64,000 nt of DNA from Paenibacillus sp. OV219 (GCF_900110075.1 NZ_FOCJ01000006.1:124001-188000), one strand, 5' to 3'; counted from the first letter of the stretch, positions 42,680 to 52,375 are shown. A program made the numbers and translations. The notes: generated from the sequence alone by a model not told the origin.

Positions 42680-43888
42680 TTACCCAGTTCGCGAAAAATG
42701 GGCGTTAGAGCCTCCGGTCCTCGCCGTATACGAGAAGAATGGGAGCACGGAGACTGCGATCATCAGGCTGAGGAAGGCGATATAGTAAGGCGAGATATAA
42801 TCGCGCAGCTGGCCGGCGAGCATAGGTCCCATAAACGCGCCAACCGAGAAGGCGATCGACAAGAACGAGAAGGTGCGGCCGTATCTTGTACCTCCGCTGT
42901 GCTCGATCAGCAGCGACGAGAGGGCGGGGAAGATGACGCCTTTGCACATGCCAACAAGGAAGAGCAGACTCATAAACGGCAGCGGGACACCTGCAGCAAT
43001 TGCAAAATAAGTGATCGCCAGCATGAATGCGCCCCAGAGCGAGCGGTGGAACGGTGACAGCTTGTTCAAGAACAGCATGCTGAGTGTGAGAAGCGCTCCG
43101 AGGCTGACAACGGAGAACAGTAGTCCCGTCGTCATCATCGCTTCTTTGCTCGTTGCCATAAGCGGCAGCTCGAAGGAGAGAATGCCTTGCGCGCAGCTCA
43201 TCGCTACTGGCAGCAGGTAGATCAACCACGGGACGGATGGCGGCTTTTCTGTTTCCTTGAACGCTTTGCCGCGCATGCCGAGTTGCTGAGCATTCATATG
43301 TGCGGCGAGCGGTTGCGCGAGTGCGGCCGCTTGCGGCGTGACCGGAATATCGCGGATGAAGAACAACGCGCAGGCAGCGGTGACGATCAGAATCCAGCCG
43401 AGAACGTAGAAAGCGGTCGTGAAGCCGATCTGGGCGACGAGATAGGCTCCTGCAGCTGGCGAGATGACGGATGCGATCGTGTGCATGAGGCCGTTGCCCG
43501 CCATCAGCTTGCCTTGTTTGACCCGGTCGGAGGTGATTCGCGCGAGCAGCGACATACAAGCAGGCGAGAGGAAGGCGAGGACGAAGCCGCTGATCGAACG
43601 GAGTGTCAGCAGCTGCCAAGGGTCCGTTACGCGCGACTGCAACAGCAGAATGCCGCCCGCGGCGGCAAGGCTGAAGACGATGAACAGCCGGCTGCCGAAT
43701 CGGTCGACGCTGTAGCCAGCAATGATGTTGCCGGGCAAATGCGTGATGGAGTAAAGTCCCATCATGAGTCCGATGAACGATGGTGCGGCTCCGAGCGACA
43801 CCGCGAACGGTGTTAGAATCGGATATTGGGCATGCAAATCAAAAAAAGCGACGAACAGAAACAGATAGAGCCAGATGGCTGTTTTCAA
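42680..43888 (-). CDS. Major facilitator superfamily transporter
   Basis: 402 residues and about 12 membrane helices in two halves joined by a loop at about 195-215. The MFS loop 2-3 motif is visible as GYSVDRFGSRLF. Likely a proton-coupled efflux or uptake carrier; substrate not predictable. It stands alone. The first ATG (43888) is taken. Confidence 0.88.
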   Translation of the reverse strand: MKTAIWLYLFLFVAFFDLHAQYPILTPFAVSLGAAPSFIGLMMGLYSITHLPGNIIAGYSVDRFGSRLFIVFSLAAAGGILLLQSRVTDPWQLLTLRSISGFVLAFLSPACMSLLARITSDRVKQGKLMAGNGLMHTIASVISPAAGAYLVAQIGFTTAFYVLGWILIVTAACALFFIRDIPVTPQAAALAQPLAAHMNAQQLGMRGKAFKETEKPPSVPWLIYLLPVAMSCAQGILSFELPLMATSKEAMMTTGLLFSVVSLGALLTLSMLFLNKLSPFHRSLWGAFMLAITYFAIAAGVPLPFMSLLFLVGMCKGVIFPALSSLLIEHSGGTRYGRTFSFLSIAFSVGAFMGPMLAGQLRDYISPYYIAFLSLMIAVSVLPFFSYTARTGGSNAHFSRTG

Positions 43889-44029
43889 CTAGCGCTCACT
43901 CCTTCCACTTTCGCGAGAACAGTATGTTACTACTTGTACGCAAGGGAGCCGCCTGATATGTCTAGCGCCCGTCCATTGCCCTAGCAAACAGGAACCGTTT
44001 ACGCTTATAGGGTCATAGGGTATAATATT

Positions 44030-44058
44030 TTGTATTGAAACTTTTTGACGGGTATAAT
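44030..44058 (+). promoter_or_regulatory. Possible promoter upstream of the membrane protein gene
   Basis: TTGTAT (44030-44035) and TATAAT (44053-44058) with a 17-bp spacer. An alternative pair, TTTACG (43998) and TATAAT (44021), also has 17 bp. Confidence 0.4.
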
Positions 44059-44074
44059 GGAGGAGTGCGTGAGG

Positions 44075-44518
44075 ATGAGCTTGGATTTCAATTATGATAT
44101 GGACACGTGGATTCAATTTTTCAAGGACAAATGGCTGTTTCTCGTCATTGCGCTCGTTGTGCTGTTCATTGTTCTTCGTATTGTGAAGACGGTTGTGAAG
44201 TGGCTCATCGTCGTGGCGATTCTAGCCGTTGTCGTTGTTTATAGCGGGTATTCGCTGGAGGATGTCAAGTCGATCGGCACGAAGGTCGCAGATAGCGTGA
44301 AGCAGGAAGCCATTACGGCTATGGCTGGCGAAGCGGCTGAAGCGACTTTCACAACGAACGGCGACGGGACGTTTACGGTGAAGACGAAGAACCTGGAATT
44401 GACAGGAACGCCTGGAGATGGCGAAGTGAAGGTCAAATTCCACGATACGTCGCTCGGCACATGGAAGATTGACTCTACGATTCAAAGTTTGATTGATCAA
44501 GCGAAAAATAACGTCTAG
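44075..44518 (+). CDS. Membrane protein of unknown function
   Basis: 147 residues. A short N-terminus is followed by two adjacent membrane helices (WLFLVIALVVLFIVLRIV and WLIVVAILAVVVVYSGY) and a soluble C-terminal domain of about 80 residues with beta-strand character (FTTNGDGTFTVKTKNLELTG, VKVKFHDTSLGTW). The ATG follows GGAGGAGTGCGTGAGG. It lies 44 bp before the transglutaminase gene and may be its partner. No family is recognised. Confidence 0.75.
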   Translation: MSLDFNYDMDTWIQFFKDKWLFLVIALVVLFIVLRIVKTVVKWLIVVAILAVVVVYSGYSLEDVKSIGTKVADSVKQEAITAMAGEAAEATFTTNGDGTFTVKTKNLELTGTPGDGEVKVKFHDTSLGTWKIDSTIQSLIDQAKNNV

Positions 44519-44562
44519 CAGGCAGCGGTAGCTGCTTTGGGGACGAATGAGGAGGATTCATC

Positions 44563-45741
44563 ATGCATAGCTGGTTTCTGCCAATACTCAAACCAGAACC
44601 AGTTGCGCTCATGGTGCTGCTCATCCTGCTTGTCTCTATCATTCAAGGTATGAGAAGAGGTGCACCTCGCAGCGCGAAGCACCTTTTCTTTTTTATTTGG
44701 CAGGCGGCAAGTGTCGTGCTGGCGTTAGTCATAGCAGGCAAAAGCGCGACGAGACTGTCGCCTGTCATTCGCGACCTGCTTGTGGCGCGGCACATTGTCG
44801 TGCCTCAGGAGGAGCTAAGCTCCCTGAAGCAGCTGTGGTATACCTTCATTACGAGCTTGCGGGATTTCGAGCTGCTGCGGTTTAGCGCATTGTTTCTGCT
44901 TATTTATGCCGTCGTACGGAGTTTGCTTCAATTCATAGAGCCGTTGTTTGAAGTGATATATGATAGACTTGTCCGCTCGGAGCAAGCAACCGATCATCGC
45001 CAATTCTCCCGAATACCGCAGCGAAAGCATTCAGGTACGGCAAGCCGGGCGACCGGGGCGCTGCTTGGGGCATTGCTCGGCGCGGGACGAGCATTCCTTG
45101 TCATCGCGATTCTATTCGTCTATGTCTCACTGCTGCCGGGGGCGGCAGGGGTGGATTCAATTCGGGCTTCGGCGCTTTACAAGAAGACGGCGGCAGAAAT
45201 ATTGACCCCGGTAGCTGGCGATGTACTGAAGCAAGGTCCAGTGTTCAGCGATGCGGTACAAGCGGAGTTCCGTAAGGTGCTGGAGCGCAAGTACGAGGTG
45301 ATCGACGCTGCCGTTCCGGAGAACATTGAAGCGGCAGCTGTGAAAGTAACCAAAAATGCGCACACTGATGAAGAGAAGGCGAGAGCGCTCTACGATTGGA
45401 TCGGCACGCGCATCGTCTATGACTGGGATAAAGCGAATAATTATGTGAATAAAGGCATTTGGAAAGAACAGACGCCAATTGAAACTTTTGATACCCGAAA
45501 AGGCGTCTGTATAGATGTGGCCAGACTGTATGCCGTAATGGCGAGGTCGGTTGGGCTTGATGTGAAGGTCGTTACAGGGCTTGGCGGAACAGGAAGCGGT
45601 GGCTATGGCCCGCATGCGTGGAATGAAGTGAAGCTTGCCGATGCAGGTGGCAAGTGGATTCCGCTCGATGCGACATGGGCGTCTTCCGGAGCCTGGTTCA
45701 ACCCTAAGGGATTCGCTTCTTCGCATATCCAGCAAGCTTGA
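44563..45741 (+). CDS. CvpA-like membrane protein with C-terminal transglutaminase-like domain
   Basis: 392 residues. About five membrane helices occupy the first 215 residues and resemble CvpA-type proteins. The soluble C-terminal part is a transglutaminase/protease-like domain with catalytic Cys316 in KGVCIDVARLYA, His351 in GPHAWNEV and Asp369 in PLDATWAS. The triad geometry matches bacterial transglutaminase-like cysteine proteases. Its domain is expected outside the membrane. The penicillin-binding protein gene starts 24 bp after the stop, so a wall role is plausible. Confidence 0.87.
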   Translation: MHSWFLPILKPEPVALMVLLILLVSIIQGMRRGAPRSAKHLFFFIWQAASVVLALVIAGKSATRLSPVIRDLLVARHIVVPQEELSSLKQLWYTFITSLRDFELLRFSALFLLIYAVVRSLLQFIEPLFEVIYDRLVRSEQATDHRQFSRIPQRKHSGTASRATGALLGALLGAGRAFLVIAILFVYVSLLPGAAGVDSIRASALYKKTAAEILTPVAGDVLKQGPVFSDAVQAEFRKVLERKYEVIDAAVPENIEAAAVKVTKNAHTDEEKARALYDWIGTRIVYDWDKANNYVNKGIWKEQTPIETFDTRKGVCIDVARLYAVMARSVGLDVKVVTGLGGTGSGGYGPHAWNEVKLADAGGKWIPLDATWASSGAWFNPKGFASSHIQQA

Positions 45742-45765
45742 TCGTAAGGAGAAAGGAGATTTACA

Positions 45766-47874
45766 GTGGTACAGCAAGACGATCCGCAGAAGCGGGAAAT
45801 TACGAACCGGCGAAATTTTTCGTTCCGGCTCAATCTGTTCTTTTTCGTTACTTTTTTTGTGTTTAGCGTCCTTATCGTCCGTTTAGCCATTCTGCAGTTC
45901 GTTGAAGGTCCGTCCTTAAGGGAAGAGGAGCAGAAGCGGGGCTCGACGAATGTGCTTATACCGCCGATCCGAGGCAATATCTATGATTCCGGCGGCAAAG
46001 CGATCGCTTACTCCACATCAACGCAATCGCTTTATTACAGCATCGAGCCGGGGACGAAGAAGGAAGATTCGATTGAAACCGCTAGACAGCTGTACTATGT
46101 GTTCCAGCAAAAGGGCGAACAGAAGGCAGCAATATCGCTCGAGACAATCGTCAAGAACATGGACCTCGACTACAAGAAGAATAATGTATCGGTTCCGCGC
46201 CGTATCAAGAGCGGCCTCTCTGAGAAGGAGATCGCTTATTTCATGGAGAACCGCGACCACTACAAGGGCATCGACATCGTAGAAGAGAGCATTCGCCATT
46301 ACGATTCGAGTCGGACGTCTGTCCAGCTCGTCGGATACTTGAAGAAGTACGGCGGTGGCGCAGAGAACAACTTGTATAAGGACCGCGCCAAGACGGATGA
46401 TCCGCGCTTGAAATATTTGCAGACCGAGGATGTTGGATTTGATGGTCTGGAGTATTTGTATCAAGATATCCTTCGCGGCAAGAACGGCCTTAAGACATAT
46501 CCGGTAAACGCGGCAAGCCGTATCATTGGACCGCCCGTCATTACGAAGCCGGAGAAGGGCGACAACATCTATTTGACCATTAATCGCAATGTGCAAGAAG
46601 CGACGGAGCAGGCGATTATGGATCAGCTGGAATACCTGCAAACGACGCCTAACCGTGAGCGGCACGAGGATAATGCCAAGACCGGTTATGCAGTAGCGAT
46701 GGAAGTGAAGACGGGCAAAATCATCGCAATGGCGAGTATGCCGGACTACGACCCAAACATCTGGGAAGGTGGCAAAATCAGCAGCGATGACTATGACACC
46801 ATTAGCAGTGTACTGCAGAATGGCACAATCAGTCCGGTAATCGGGCCGTATAAGGATCCGAAGGAGCAGCGTAAGCACCCATCTTCCGTTGTATTCCTTG
46901 GTTCCACGCAGAAGCCTTTGTCGATCCTGATTGGCCTCAATGAGAAGCTGTTCACGACTTCGAGCACTTTCACCGATACAGGCTCCTTCTTCTACGGTAA
47001 GGGCGTTTCACGTAGACGAATCGGTAACGCGAAGGGGCATGCTTATGGAACGCTTGATCCATCGCTAGCTATTACCCGCTCCTCCAACCCGTTCATGGCC
47101 AAAATGGTCGGGGACGCGCTTTACCGCAAAGACCCGGATAATGGCGTAGATATTTGGGACAGCTACGTGAAGCAATTCGGCCTTGGAGTCGGTACGGAGA
47201 GCGGCCTGCTTAATGAGAGCAAAGGCGTAATCGGCTACTTCCACGAGCGAGAAGCAGCATCTTCGCAGTCCGCGCTCATTCTGGCCTCCTTCGGTCAGAT
47301 GGGACGCTACACGACGCTGCAGCTGGCGCAATATGCCGCAACGCTCGCAAGCCACGGTAAGCGGATGAAGCCACAGTTCGTGAAGGAAATCCGAGACGCG
47401 GAAGGCAAAGTGGTGCAGTCCTACCAGCCGGAAGTGCTTAATACGATCAACTTCCCGGATGAATACTGGAATGAAATTGAGAAAGGGATGCTTAATGTAA
47501 GCATCACTGAGTTCAATAATGCGCCATACAAGGTGCTTCGTAAGACAGGTACATCTCAGCAGCAAGTGAGCGGCGGGAAAATCGTCGAGAATTCGGTGTT
47601 TATTGCTTCCGCGCCTGCAGAGGATCCTGTTATTGCGGTTGCGGTTGTCATTCCGGAAGGCGGCTTCGGCGCTTACGGCGCAGCTCCAGTTGCACGCAAA
47701 ATCTTCGACGCGTACAACGATGAGATCGGCCTCAACGGCGTACCGGCGAAACCGAAAACACCGGTAACGCCTCCTGCGAACGGAACGGCGACGGGTACGA
47801 ATGGTGCGACGACGAACACAAATGGGAATCCAAATACGAATGCAAATGGAAATGCTGGCAAGCCTCAAACGTAA
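45766..47874 (+). CDS. Class B penicillin-binding protein (PBP2-type transpeptidase)
   Basis: 702 residues. A membrane anchor (about 19-44) is followed by a PBP dimerisation domain and a transpeptidase domain with S380-T-Q-K383, S439-S-N441 and K593-T-G595. It cross-links peptidoglycan in elongation or sporulation. The Gln in STQK is unusual, as Phe or Ile is common. A low-complexity Asn/Gly/Thr tail of about 40 residues ends it. GTG at 45766 follows AAGGAGA. It is the last gene of the three-gene unit from 44075. Confidence 0.92.
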   Translation: MVQQDDPQKREITNRRNFSFRLNLFFFVTFFVFSVLIVRLAILQFVEGPSLREEEQKRGSTNVLIPPIRGNIYDSGGKAIAYSTSTQSLYYSIEPGTKKEDSIETARQLYYVFQQKGEQKAAISLETIVKNMDLDYKKNNVSVPRRIKSGLSEKEIAYFMENRDHYKGIDIVEESIRHYDSSRTSVQLVGYLKKYGGGAENNLYKDRAKTDDPRLKYLQTEDVGFDGLEYLYQDILRGKNGLKTYPVNAASRIIGPPVITKPEKGDNIYLTINRNVQEATEQAIMDQLEYLQTTPNRERHEDNAKTGYAVAMEVKTGKIIAMASMPDYDPNIWEGGKISSDDYDTISSVLQNGTISPVIGPYKDPKEQRKHPSSVVFLGSTQKPLSILIGLNEKLFTTSSTFTDTGSFFYGKGVSRRRIGNAKGHAYGTLDPSLAITRSSNPFMAKMVGDALYRKDPDNGVDIWDSYVKQFGLGVGTESGLLNESKGVIGYFHEREAASSQSALILASFGQMGRYTTLQLAQYAATLASHGKRMKPQFVKEIRDAEGKVVQSYQPEVLNTINFPDEYWNEIEKGMLNVSITEFNNAPYKVLRKTGTSQQQVSGGKIVENSVFIASAPAEDPVIAVAVVIPEGGFGAYGAAPVARKIFDAYNDEIGLNGVPAKPKTPVTPPANGTATGTNGATTNTNGNPNTNANGNAGKPQT

Positions 47875-47909
47875 GCAGTTCATAGAGATGGTGGGTTTTC
47901 CCACACTCT

Positions 47910-47938
47910 GGCAGCGACCTATGGTCGCTGCTTTTTTG
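47910..47938 (+). terminator. Rho-independent terminator
   Basis: GCAGCGACC pairs with GGTCGCTGC, followed by T6. Ends the PBP operon. Confidence 0.92.
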
Positions 47939-47970
47939 TTTCACGGTTAGTGTGGCTAACGGCAGCTGAC

Positions 47971-48275
47971 GAGAGATCAAAATCGGCACTCTCAGATCTG
48001 GAATGCACATTTCCAACAGCGAGAGATCGAATTTGGAACTCTCAGCGCCGTAGAGCCAGCATTTCCAGCTGCTTTAGCTGACGAGAGATCAAAATCGGCA
48101 CTCTCAGCATCTGGAACGCGCATTTCCAACGGTGAGAGATCGAATTTGGAACTCTCAGCGTCGTAGAGCCAGCATTTCCAGCTGTTTTAGCTTCGAGAGA
48201 TCAAAATCGGCACTCTCAGCATCTGGAATGCGCATTTCCAACGGCGAGAGATCGAATTGGGAACTCTCAGCGTCG
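47971..48275 (+). repeat. Alternating 51/61-bp palindromic repeat array
   Basis: GAGAGATC starts at 47971, 48021, 48083, 48134, 48195 and 48246, so steps are 50, 62, 51, 61 and 51 bp. Each unit is an inverted repeat, such as GAGAGATC-AAAATCGGCA-CTCTC and TGGAATGCGCATTTCCA. Two half-unit types alternate (ATCAAAATCGGC and ATCGAATTTGG), making a higher-order unit of about 112 bp repeated three times. Related GAGAG/CTCTC palindromes occur at 24700-24890. Confidence 0.93.
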
Positions 48276-48466
48276 TAAAGCAGGCAGCCGCCTCTATTAA
48301 TCAAGTTTGGGGTTCACGCAGTTTCTGCCCAAAAGGTGGCCCCTAGGTCCGCCCCGCCATAATTTTCACACAACCCGACCCAATGTTGCACAGTGGAAAC
48401 ACTGTTGCATAACATAAACCAAGGCCAAGATAGCATGTCATCTGCTGAGCCAAGGAGGGGATTCAT

Positions 48467-48550
48467 ATGCGACGCCATAAGAAGCATGCCGCGCTTCGCC
48501 GGCTGCTGTATGCCATTCTTTTTCTAACCGGAACGTTAATTGGAGTGTAA
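48467..48550 (+). CDS. 27-residue basic membrane peptide
   Basis: It reads MRRHKKHAALRR followed by LLYAILFLTGTLIGV: a strongly basic head and one membrane helix. A strong site, AGGAGGGG, lies 7 bases upstream of the ATG, which supports real translation. Upstream at 48385-48409 there is a palindrome CAGTGGAAACACTG framed by two GTTGCA copies. No family is recognised; it may be a small toxin-like, regulatory or leader peptide. Confidence 0.5.
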   Translation: MRRHKKHAALRRLLYAILFLTGTLIGV

Positions 48551-48708
48551 GCAGCAAGATGGAACACAAAAAGCACAAGATTGAGTAGCGCTCATTCGCG
48601 AATCTCTCACTATAATTAGAATCGTACATGAACGTCAGTTTGGATTCTCCCTGTAATGTGCTAAAATGAACGCAAGCTGGACAATGTTGTTTTTGTTTGG
48701 GAGGTCTC

Positions 48709-49461
48709 ATGGGAACGATTAAACTGGTAGCGCTTGATATGGACGGCACGCTGCTGAACGAACGTCAGGAAATTAGCAGCGAGAATGCAATGTGGATCCG
48801 AAAAGCAATGGATGCAGGGGTCACCGTCTGTTTCGCAACAGGACGCGGCTTTCAAAGCGCAGTTCCTTACGCGGAGCAGCTGAAGCTAGACACGCCGATG
48901 ATTACGGTGAATGGCGGAGAGGTATGGCATCGTCCGCATGTGCTGCACAAACGTACGCTGATGTCGCCCGAAATGCTTAAGCGGCTGCATGAGCTTGCGC
49001 TCTCGTATCCGGAATGCTGGTACTGGGCATACACAACGATGGATATTTACAACAAAGAGAAATGGATAGAGCCCGCTTCTGATTTCGACGCGCATCACTG
49101 GCTCAAATTCGGCTATCATGTCGATGACACCGCGATACGTGACGCAATTTTGAAGGAAACGGCTTCATGGGGCGGGCTCGAAATTACGAACTCATCGCCG
49201 TGGAATTTGGAGATGAATCCGGTTGGCGTGTCTAAAGCATCGGCAATTCGCGAGCTGTGTACGCTGCTGGATATCGACATGTCGCAGGTTGCTGCTATGG
49301 GTGACAGCTTGAATGACATTGCAATGATCCGCGAGGTAGGGCTTGGCGTTGCAATGGGCAATGCACAGGAGGAAGTGAAGGCAGCTGCAGATGTCGTGAC
49401 CGTCACCAATGAAGAACACGCCGTCATGCATCTGATAAGGGACTACGTGCTGAAAGGATGA
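48709..49461 (+). CDS. Cof-type HAD-IIB phosphatase
   Basis: 250 residues. The haloacid dehalogenase motifs are present: LDMDGTLLN with the nucleophile Asp near residue 9, a C2-type cap domain, and MGDSLNDIAMI with the motif IV acids. These cytoplasmic enzymes remove phosphate from sugar phosphates, FMN or pyridoxal phosphate. ATG at 48709 has GGGAGG upstream. It begins a unit with DUF456, ThuA and flippase genes. Confidence 0.9.
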   Translation: MGTIKLVALDMDGTLLNERQEISSENAMWIRKAMDAGVTVCFATGRGFQSAVPYAEQLKLDTPMITVNGGEVWHRPHVLHKRTLMSPEMLKRLHELALSYPECWYWAYTTMDIYNKEKWIEPASDFDAHHWLKFGYHVDDTAIRDAILKETASWGGLEITNSSPWNLEMNPVGVSKASAIRELCTLLDIDMSQVAAMGDSLNDIAMIREVGLGVAMGNAQEEVKAAADVVTVTNEEHAVMHLIRDYVLKG

Positions 49462-49469
49462 GTGCGTGA

Positions 49470-49955
49470 ATGGAGATTGCAGGCTGGATTATCGTCGTCA
49501 TCCTGTTTGTTGTAGGCATGGGGGGCGCTATTTTTCCAATATTACCGGGCGCGCTCGCCATTTATGCAGCTTTCTTCGTTTACGGATTTTTTATTTCGTT
49601 CGAACCTTTCGGCTTCTGGTTCTGGCTGATTCAGACGCTGATCGTCGCGGGACTTTTCATCGCCGATTATGCGGTGAACGCATGGGGCGTCAAGAAGTTC
49701 GGGGGCTCGCGCGCATCCATTATAGGCAGCACAATCGGTATTCTGATTGGGCCATTCGTCATCCCGGCTTTCGGGTTGTTGCTTGGACCGCTCCTTGGCG
49801 CAATTATTGGCGAGCTAATTGTTGGCTCTAAGTTGGACGAGGCACTCAAGGCAGGCTTCGGCGCAGTAGTAGGCTTGTTCACCAGCATGGTTGCGAAGAT
49901 AGTGCTTCAAGCAGCTATGATTATTATTTTCTTTATTTGGATTATTTGGATTTAA
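49470..49955 (+). CDS. DUF456 family membrane protein
   Basis: 161 residues with four or five membrane segments, beginning MEIAGWIIVVILFVVGMGGA. The GSRASIIGSTIGILIGPF and GPLLGAIIGELI stretches with many Gly are DUF456 hallmarks. Function unknown. It lies 8 bp after the HAD gene. Confidence 0.85.
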   Translation: MEIAGWIIVVILFVVGMGGAIFPILPGALAIYAAFFVYGFFISFEPFGFWFWLIQTLIVAGLFIADYAVNAWGVKKFGGSRASIIGSTIGILIGPFVIPAFGLLLGPLLGAIIGELIVGSKLDEALKAGFGAVVGLFTSMVAKIVLQAAMIIIFFIWIIWI

Positions 49956-49981
49956 ACTAATTTTTGGGAGGCTGTGCAAAA

Positions 49982-50704
49982 ATGGTAAAAGTAACAGTAT
50001 GGAATGAGTTCCAGCATGAGAAAAGCAATGCGGAGGTTATCGCGGTTTATCCAAACGGTATCCACGAAGCGATCAAAGCGGGTATCGGTACGGACGGCTT
50101 CGAGGTTCGCACAGCTACGCTTGACGAGGCGGAGCATGGTTTGACTGAAGAAGTGCTTGAGAACACAGACGTTCTGATCTGGTGGGGCCACATGGCACAT
50201 GACAGAGTTGAAGATGTGATTGTAGAGCGTGTACATAAGCGCGTTATGAACGGCATGGGTCTTATCGTCCTTCACTCCGGCCATTTCTCCAAAATCTTCA
50301 AGAAGCTCATGGGTACAGGCTGCGACCTGAAATGGCGTGAAGCGAATGAGAGAGAGCGGATTTGGACTGTAAACCCAGCTCACCCGATTGCAGCTGGCAT
50401 TCCTGAATACTTCAACCTTGAGCGCGAAGAAATGTACGGCGAGCACTTCGACATTCCTGCACCGGACGAGCTTGTATTCGTAAGCTGGTTCGAAGGCGGC
50501 GAAGTATTCCGCAGCGGCTGCACATGGCACCGCGGCCAAGGCAAAGTGTTCTACTTCCGCCCAGGCCACGAGACATTCCCGACTTACTACAACCCAAATG
50601 TGCTTCAAGTTATCAAGAACGGCATCCGCTGGGCAACTCCATCGGGTGTAGCAGCACCAGTTCGCGGTAACCACAAGCCGCTTGAGGAAATTAAAGCGAA
50701 GTAA
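49982..50704 (+). CDS. ThuA domain protein (trehalose utilisation type)
   Basis: 240 residues. The ThuA class I glutamine amidotransferase-like fold is indicated by [30 protein letters not shown] and [20 protein letters not shown]. ThuA domains are linked to sugar catabolism, mainly 3-keto sugars, but the reaction is not established. ATG at 49982 has GGGAGG upstream; codon bias suggests high expression. 26 bp separate it from DUF456. Confidence 0.9.
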   Translation: MVKVTVWNEFQHEKSNAEVIAVYPNGIHEAIKAGIGTDGFEVRTATLDEAEHGLTEEVLENTDVLIWWGHMAHDRVEDVIVERVHKRVMNGMGLIVLHSGHFSKIFKKLMGTGCDLKWREANERERIWTVNPAHPIAAGIPEYFNLEREEMYGEHFDIPAPDELVFVSWFEGGEVFRSGCTWHRGQGKVFYFRPGHETFPTYYNPNVLQVIKNGIRWATPSGVAAPVRGNHKPLEEIKAK

Positions 50705-50731
50705 TTACAGCAAGGAGATTAGATAGGCACC

Positions 50732-52375
50732 ATGGTGAAAAAGGACTCCTTGATTAAAGGTACGATCATTCTAGCAGCGGCAGCGCTGGTTGCCCGGTTC
50801 CTCGGGATCTTCCAGCGTATTCCGCTGGATTATATGACGGACAGTCATGGCGGCGGTTATTTTACCGTCGCTAATAATATTTATTTAATGCTTCTTATTG
50901 TTGCAACAGGCGGTATCCCGAGTGCGATCAGCAAAATGGTGTCCGAGCGCTATGCGCAAGGCCGTCCAGATGAAGCGAAGCGGATTTACAAAGCGGCGCT
51001 GCTGTTCGGCTCGGTAACCGGCGTGCTCATTACGGTGCTTCTGCTCGTATTCGCGCCGTTCTATGCGACGCATATCGCAGAGAAGCCAGGCGCTGATCTT
51101 GCGGTGCGGGCAATTGCGCCGGCGCTGCTGTTCTTCCCGATCATTGCGATGATGAGAGGCTACTTCCAAGGGCGCCAGCTCATGGCGGCAGGTGGTGTCT
51201 CCCAGATAATCGAGCAGATCCTCCGCGTCATAACCGCGGTTGGGCTTGCTTACATGGTGCTGGCATGGGGCTGGGGCCAGCGCTGGATTGCAGCCGCTGC
51301 AACGTTCGGCAGCGTATTCGGCAGCGTTGGGGCGTTCATCGTCATGCTGTCGTACGCAAGGAAGCTGCGCCGGCAGGATGCGCTGGACAAGTCGGCAGCA
51401 GCTCTTGAGAAATCGGCAGTATCCGAGAAGCGTTCCACGCTATCGTTCAAGTCGATTTACAGAGAGCTGTTCAAAATTTCAGTTCCGATCGTTATTACGT
51501 CGATGACGGTGCAATTTATTTATTTTTTCGATACGTCGTTCTTTATTAAGCTGACCCACGGCTACTACAGCGTGCCGGATGCAGACCAGATGCTTGACTG
51601 GCTAGGCGTGAAAGCGCAGGCGCTTGCAGGCATTCCGCCGATTCTGGCAATTGCGCTCAGCCAATCGATGATTCCGGTTATTTCATCCGCTTATTCGGTT
51701 CGGAACATGAAGGAAGTCGAGCGCCAAGCTTCGCTTGTTATGCGCATCGTTGTATTTACAGGCGTGCCGGTCTCGCTGATCATGACCGTAGCGGCTACCT
51801 CGATCACCGGTCTATTGTTTGCTAACACAGGCGGTAGTCTTGCAGTGGCGGCTCTGACGGCGGGTACGATCTTTCAAATTACGATGATGACAAGCAATAC
51901 GATACTGACGAGCATGAACAAGCCTAGGATGCCGATGCGACACGCGTTGATTGGTATCGTGGTGAAAGTCGTGACGAGTCTTGCGCTTGCGCCGCTATTT
52001 GGCGTTTACGGCTTGATTCTGTCGTCGACGATATGCTTCATGACGATTGCGTCGCTTAACTTCCGGATGATTCGTAAGGAAATTACGCTGTCGATTCTCG
52101 GCACACGCTGGATCGGTTATGCGCTGACGATTGCGATCTCATCAGGAGCAGGCTGGGCCGTCGATTATGCTTGCCGGCATTACATTACCGGCATTCCGGT
52201 CAAGCTGACCTATGCCTTGTCGTGTATCTTAACCGGCGGCGTTTCGTTCGGACTGTACGTCGCGCTGCTCATTCTGCTTCGCGTCATTACCGCTGCCGAT
52301 GCGGCAAGTTTCCCAGGACCGCTTCGCAAGCTGCTGAATCCGCTTATGAGAATAGCAGCGCGTCAAGCTAACTAA
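50732..52375 (+). CDS. MOP-superfamily lipid flippase (YtgP/SpoVB type)
   Basis: 547 residues and about 14 membrane helices. YtgP/Amj/MurJ-related proteins flip lipid II or other polyprenyl-linked sugars across the membrane. The N-terminal GTIILAAAALVARFLGIFQR, the YFTVANNIYLMLLIVATGGIP stretch and length fit YtgP (about 544 residues). It starts 27 bp after the ThuA stop with AAGGAGA. Confidence 0.88.
   Translation: MVKKDSLIKGTIILAAAALVARFLGIFQRIPLDYMTDSHGGGYFTVANNIYLMLLIVATGGIPSAISKMVSERYAQGRPDEAKRIYKAALLFGSVTGVLITVLLLVFAPFYATHIAEKPGADLAVRAIAPALLFFPIIAMMRGYFQGRQLMAAGGVSQIIEQILRVITAVGLAYMVLAWGWGQRWIAAAATFGSVFGSVGAFIVMLSYARKLRRQDALDKSAAALEKSAVSEKRSTLSFKSIYRELFKISVPIVITSMTVQFIYFFDTSFFIKLTHGYYSVPDADQMLDWLGVKAQALAGIPPILAIALSQSMIPVISSAYSVRNMKEVERQASLVMRIVVFTGVPVSLIMTVAATSITGLLFANTGGSLAVAALTAGTIFQITMMTSNTILTSMNKPRMPMRHALIGIVVKVVTSLALAPLFGVYGLILSSTICFMTIASLNFRMIRKEITLSILGTRWIGYALTIAISSGAGWAVDYACRHYITGIPVKLTYALSCILTGGVSFGLYVALLILLRVITAADAASFPGPLRKLLNPLMRIAARQAN

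Noticed and set aside
42705-43619. 304-codon minus-strand frame inside the MFS gene
   Set aside because: It is the second reading frame of the same strand, Arg/Ala/His-rich, with no hydrophobic pattern.
46018-46878. 286-codon minus-strand frame in the PBP gene
   Set aside because: Antisense to the transpeptidase domain, no ribosome site.
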